Positions 60,035 through 64,000 of a stretch of 64,000 nucleotides of DNA are shown in pieces. The stretch's first letter is position 1. Each line of letters starts with the position of its first letter. The translations under genes and the position numbers were made by a program. Source of the DNA: Eunapius fragilis (Eukaryota; Porifera; Demospongiae; Spongillida; Spongillidae); assembly GCA_963681505.1 (NCBI GenBank), contig OY811979.1, positions 7,015,332 to 7,079,331 on the forward strand, given 5' to 3'. The notes below the pieces were generated by a model that worked only from the letters and a program-made list of their open reading frames with translations, was not told the DNA's origin and searched no databases.

Positions 60035-60559
60035 CGCCAGTTCTGCTTACAAAGAATGGCCCACTTGGAACCCAGGCATTCCACCCCCGACTTAAATTAA
60101 GCAAACCGGCCTTCACACCTTGTTTGGTGTAAAACATTCAGCATAATCAGAATCCCTAAGCCACTTGTACATCACTGCAACGCTGCTTATACAACTTGTT
60201 AGCAGCATAAACCCATCATACACTGCATGTGAAAAATAAATTATAAACATGCAATACAATAACTGTATCTTACGACGACGATTTGTTGTAGCATGTGATG
60301 CTGTGCTTTCAGGCTTATCCCAAATGGCTTGATGAGACGCAATTTCTTCGGAGCGTTGGCCAGAAGTACTATCAATACATTCATTTTTCATACACGACTT
60401 TTCATCTTCTCCTAAGCCTTCATTATCCTCTTGTATACTAGCAGCAGCTTTAGCATATCCAGATTTAACTTCATTGCAGACATTTTGATCACCAATCACA
60501 ACCTGTTTGGAATGATCACCATCAGCCTCTACCTCAATGGGGTCACGATATAGCTTATA

Positions 60560-61020
60560 ATGAGGGCAATGAATAGCTTCCTTCAGTATATCTCCTGATT
60601 CCGTTTTCAACTTATATCTTCCTTTGCCAAGATCCTCGTGAACTTGTAAAGGACCTGTCCATGGATTTTCTGTTTTTCCTCCTTCAAGATTTATTCTTAA
60701 GAATTTTCTTTCAATACTTTATCTCCAACCTTCACGATTCTAGATGAGGTGTTATGTTTATGCCTTTTCTGTCTAGCCTGTGCACAGGAAATATTCTTTG
60801 CTGCTTTAGTACGATATGACTCCTGTAATTCAATGAGAACATCAATATTCTCATAATGTTCTCTGCAAGTAGGAAATTGTTCTACTGGGACAGCACTTGC
60901 TGTACTCGATGGTCCTTCCATCTTAACATGAAGTGGGAGTTTAGCTTCCCGAAAGACATTAAGAAGAAAGGTGTAAATCCTGTAGAAGCCTGGACAGATG
61001 TCCTATAATAGGAGATAAGA
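60560..61020 (-). pseudogene. Gypsy-type integrase C-terminal exons
   Basis: After a TATTATAG acceptor near 61016 the minus strand reads TSVQASTGFTPFFLM, then HYENIDVLIELQESYRTKAA, NISCAQARQKRHK and SSRIVKVGDKVL, then KTESGDILKEAIHCPHYKLY. These are the end of the integrase core, the connecting helices and the SH3-like C-terminal domain as in gypsy and KRBA2-like integrases. It belongs to the same gene type as 27.6-28.8 kb and 57.9-58.5 kb and may be the 3' part of the latter. It looks broken in a few places; age is old. Confidence 0.65.
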
Positions 61021-61139
61021 ATGATTGTGACAAAAAAAATCCTAACAAGAATTCCCAAACAAATACATACCGATAGCAAACAGGGTCTTATTAAGGTGTT
61101 GGTCCCAATCATCTTGTCTATTATTAACAACTTGTATTA

Positions 61140-61545
61140 ATGATTAGTAGAAGTGCATGTACATGTAGATGTCCATTCAAAATGATGAATGTGACATAGC
61201 AGCCATCTGATGTACAGTTAAGAACAGATGGCTGTATGTCGCGTTTGGTGGTGATAGTGGTGGTAGTGGTGGTGGTGGTGGTCAGGGTACAAATGGAGAA
61301 GATGGTGCTCCGGTGCTGTAATTTGCCGTTCTAATGGAGGTTCACTTTTAAGCGTTTAATTCCCAGTGCTTCTGACATTTCAAGCACAAGATACACTTGC
61401 ACTGTTAATCATTCATTGTTTGAAAAATCAGATTGCAGAGGCATAGGTTTATTGCTCTGATTAGTACAGTGATTGTTTTCTACAAATACCTACAGAAACC
61501 AAACACATTACATGCAGCACAAATTTTTGCAATGCTCATAATACC
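61140..61545. other. No gene recognised
   Basis: Contains a short GGTGGT-rich run (61245-61282). CATCTGATGTACAGTTAAGAACAGATG near 61203 forms a hairpin. Confidence 0.3.
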
Positions 61546-61547
61546 TT

Positions 61548-62480
61548 CTAATGGTTCATGTTATGCTTAGTTTTCAACACCTTTCCATCTTTGGTTTCAA
61601 GTTGATGCACACCTTTACCCGTATGGCCCTTTAAACCTTTCTGTAAGTTTCCCTCTCTTCTGCTGTAGTTGCTGAGTGTTTTCCAAAAGCACTGGCATAG
61701 AACATACCCAATGCATGGAGGGTCACTTCCCATTAATACTGGCCTCTGCATGTCAAGGCACAACACTACTGTTCCCTCCACTTCTTCTTCAATGGCTGCC
61801 ATTACCAGCACTGATTCCCTGTAGGGGTCGCCTAGCAGGCCACTATATTGTGGGCCACAAAGGGACCACACCTCCCACTGGAGGAGAGGACCTCCCTCCC
61901 TGCACACGGGGAGACTGTGGTAGAGTGATGAGGTCACCTGCACACAGCGACCCATTGGGAGGTGAATCCTCCATTGTGTGTGTACAGCTGCAGACGACGA
62001 TACACATAAGCTGGTGGCATATGACATCACCAGCATCTCTTGACAAAGTTTGATTACATCGCTCAGTTAATATCTGTTAATTCAGGCATGCACATATACA
62101 TATGCAGTAGCAGGTAACAGCATAAATGCAAAGACTCACCAAGGGTTGCTCATGTCCCTGCAGCTTATAGACTTCTATGGTGTGGTCCCCTGATACTCGA
62201 AATGTAGAAGATTGGCAGTACCCTGCTCCATGGGGGTCTGGATCATTAAATACGACCAGGGGACCACACCTTCCAATGGAGGAGGGAACTCCCATCCCAG
62301 CACATGGGGGATATTGGGACAGGGAGATCATGTCACCATCGCACGTTCCCTCCTGTCACTTCCCAGAGTGCGTTGGAGGTGGTCCCCTTGACCATACACT
62401 TACATCTGGCCTCAGTACCAGGTCAGAGGGGCTTGGAGAGGGAGGCATCGCAGGAGAAGTACTGGGCATTTGTTGAGTTG
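61548..62480 (-). other. Two related exon-like modules of unknown identity
   Basis: Segments at about 61867-61955 and 62270-62352 are imperfect copies (GACCACACCTCCCACTGGAG versus GACCACACCTTCCAATGGAG, then GGGAGACTG/GGGATATTG, then TGATGAGGTCACC/AGATCATGTCACC). In one frame they read GDLITLPQSP and GDMISLSQYPP; the second continues FNDPDPHGAGYCQSSTFRVS and ends at a GTGAGT-like donor. A 162-codon frame covers the first module in a different frame. They look like repeated extracellular-type modules of a secreted or receptor protein, but I cannot name the fold. Confidence 0.35.
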
Positions 62481-62484
62481 TGGA

Positions 62485-63475
62485 TATGCAGCTATCAATG
62501 AATTTAAAATGTTATTAATTAATTTAACACGTACACGAGTCGCTCATCAGAGATAAGTTGCAACATCAACACCGCATCGCGAAGCACAAAAGCTAGGTAA
62601 AAATGAGATCTCAGTCGAGCCAGATAAATTTTGACACTACATATGAAAGTTTATAGGTGCAAAATAATATGTTCACAGTACTTCAGGTGAATCAAGGATC
62701 TCTTGTATGGTTAACATAATTCACATCCAATGGTAGGTAGTCTAAGGTTAGTGTCTATTGTCCTGAGTGTCCACCTGGGGGTACAATTGGACACCCGTGT
62801 GAACAGCAAAAAAGTTCTTGCCGTTCAGTTATGGAACTGGCCTAATTGCAATTAACGGTACTGGCATATAGAACAAGTCTTTTTAGGATCGGTCCAAGAT
62901 AAGTAAGGCTTAAATCCTTTCGATACCCGTACAACGAGCCGTGCTAGCGGACCTATCCATTATGCCCATGCCGGCTGTGCGGTACATTGTATTAGCTACG
63001 GAAGGCGTTTCTTGCTCTCGTTTGGACAGTTCAACAGCAAGTACACTGTAGCTGCTTTGCTTTACTATAGAGTGTGTCACCAAAGGCGATCTAGAGCTTC
63101 CAGCTCTGTTTTTTATTTTAAGGGGATTGAGTAGGTTGTAGCATGCACTTGCGCAATTATTACTTTTGTGCCCTATAGAGGCTATAGAGGTATAATAAGC
63201 TTGGCCAACAGTACGATTGAGATTGTTCAAGTGCAAAGCTACGTAGAAGTCATTTTTAGGGCTGGTAAGTTATTTATATCAGTAGTAGGTCCATAAATAT
63301 GCATCATTGTCTATAGGTTTTTTATTAAATTCTTCTGTGGACATTAGGATGTATACCTAAAAGCAGAGATACTAGTTGTGCTAAAAAATTTAAGTAAGGA
63401 GTGTACACCTCCCACTCTCACGTGATACATATAGAAAAAGGGTACAAGATAGATATGGATTGAGTTAAGACAGCT
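62485..63475. other. No gene recognised
   Basis: A 108-codon minus-strand frame (62910-63236) is Ser/Ala-rich with no domain. No repeats or splice-bounded exons are evident. Confidence 0.35.
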
Positions 63476-63479
63476 TTGT

Positions 63480-63990
63480 TCAGTACAGTGAAGAAATTTG
63501 GTGGATCAAGCGATCACGCCCTGTGCTGGAACTGCAAATAACCATGATTGCACCACCTCTACACTCATAACAGGTGGAATAGAAAAATGCCGCCTTTTTG
63601 CTACAGATAATGCAGCGTCGTCTTGCACGATAGTTGCATATTGATGTTGACTCTGCACATTTCCTTTTCTTCTCACCATATGTTGGCAGAGTGTGCAGGG
63701 GTTTCAGGATGTGAATGGCTTGACCATTTCTAGCATGAACCGATTCCTGCATTAGAAAAATCACTTGCCCTAACAGCATAGATAGCACTATTGATTGACT
63801 GGTATGCCAATCTGTCTACATACTCATGAAAATCAACTCCTGACATTTCTGCTGGATGAATATATATGGATGCATAGTAGCAATCTGTTACAATCACTCC
63901 AAACAATGTAGACAAGACCCTGTACACCCGGTTTTGTGTAAGCCAGTGCTGCTCCAACTTCAGTATGCTTTGGTGCATGTGATCATGCAC
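63480..63990 (-). mobile_element. piggyBac-like transposase C-terminus, partial
   Basis: The minus strand reads HDHMHQSILKLEQHWLTQN and LFGVIVTDCYYASIYIHPAE, then FHEYVDRLAYQS. In the next frame it continues with a Cys-rich tail RRRCIICSKKAAFFYSTCYE. Helices with W-T-x-N and V-T-D-C/S-Y followed by a C-terminal CxxC...CxxC cluster are typical of piggyBac/PGBD transposases. The catalytic Asp residues would lie beyond the right edge. The domain and the tail are in different frames, so either a small intron or a frameshift separates them. Confidence 0.5.
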
Positions 63991-64000
63991 ATCAATGCAA

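Overview
This window looks like animal DNA, most probably from a sponge or another early-branching marine invertebrate. The organism is an inference, not a certainty. The left end holds compact intron-rich genes with introns often only about 50-250 bp long: a chain of immunoglobulin (Ig) domain exons, a UHRF1 gene and a TRAF-type adaptor gene, all on the minus strand. The remaining ~53 kb is accessory, repeat-dominated DNA with almost no conventional host genes. It contains microsatellites, satellites and members or remnants of CACTA-like, hAT, mariner, piggyBac-like, Gypsy, LINE-like and Penelope elements. No bacterial operon, CRISPR array, rRNA or complete tRNA gene was seen.

Layout. 0.2-1.1 kb: three phase-1 Ig exons. 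1.5-2.6 kb: a 1,064-bp CACTG-ended transposon with a 3-bp target duplication. 2.86-7.01 kb: UHRF1 (ubiquitin-like, tandem Tudor, PHD, SRA, RING), which I could split into about 19 exons. 7.27-10.2 kb: a six-exon TRAF protein of about 497 residues whose reading phase closes at every junction. 11.9-16.5 kb: a whole-looking Gypsy LTR retrotransposon inserted inside the RNase H part of an older, broken Gypsy copy. 17.3-20.6 kb: remnants of an unassigned transposase-like gene, a LINE-like reverse transcriptase tail and a hAT-like transposase. 23.5-32.6 kb: a ~1.2 kb sequence present as widely spaced inverted arms. Between the arms lie a BED-finger hAT derivative, a small spliced ORF and a gypsy-type integrase gene fragment whose 5' splice site was hit by another hAT-like element.

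34-40 kb: long polypyrimidine and polypurine tracts, plus one multi-exon gene of an unnamed family (37.2-38.1 kb). 40.1-46.8 kb: a 6.6-kb CACTG-ended element whose empty site can be read from another copy of the host repeat in this same window. It carries an inverted satellite and a 1.4-kb minisatellite. 47-56 kb: mostly non-coding, with a ~240-bp duplicated block that contains a CCAAT/X-box-like palindrome. 56-64 kb: a Penelope-type reverse transcriptase remnant, a second copy of the integrase-gene 5' region, integrase C-terminal exons, unidentified duplicated modules and a piggyBac-like transposase C-terminus running off the right edge.

Functionally, UHRF1 is the reader that couples hemimethylated CpG to maintenance methylation, and the Ig and TRAF genes suggest surface recognition and signalling. 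I see no evidence that these three neighbours form one pathway. Exon coordinates come from reading splice signals and protein similarity by eye, without transcripts. Family calls come from remembered motifs, not database searches.
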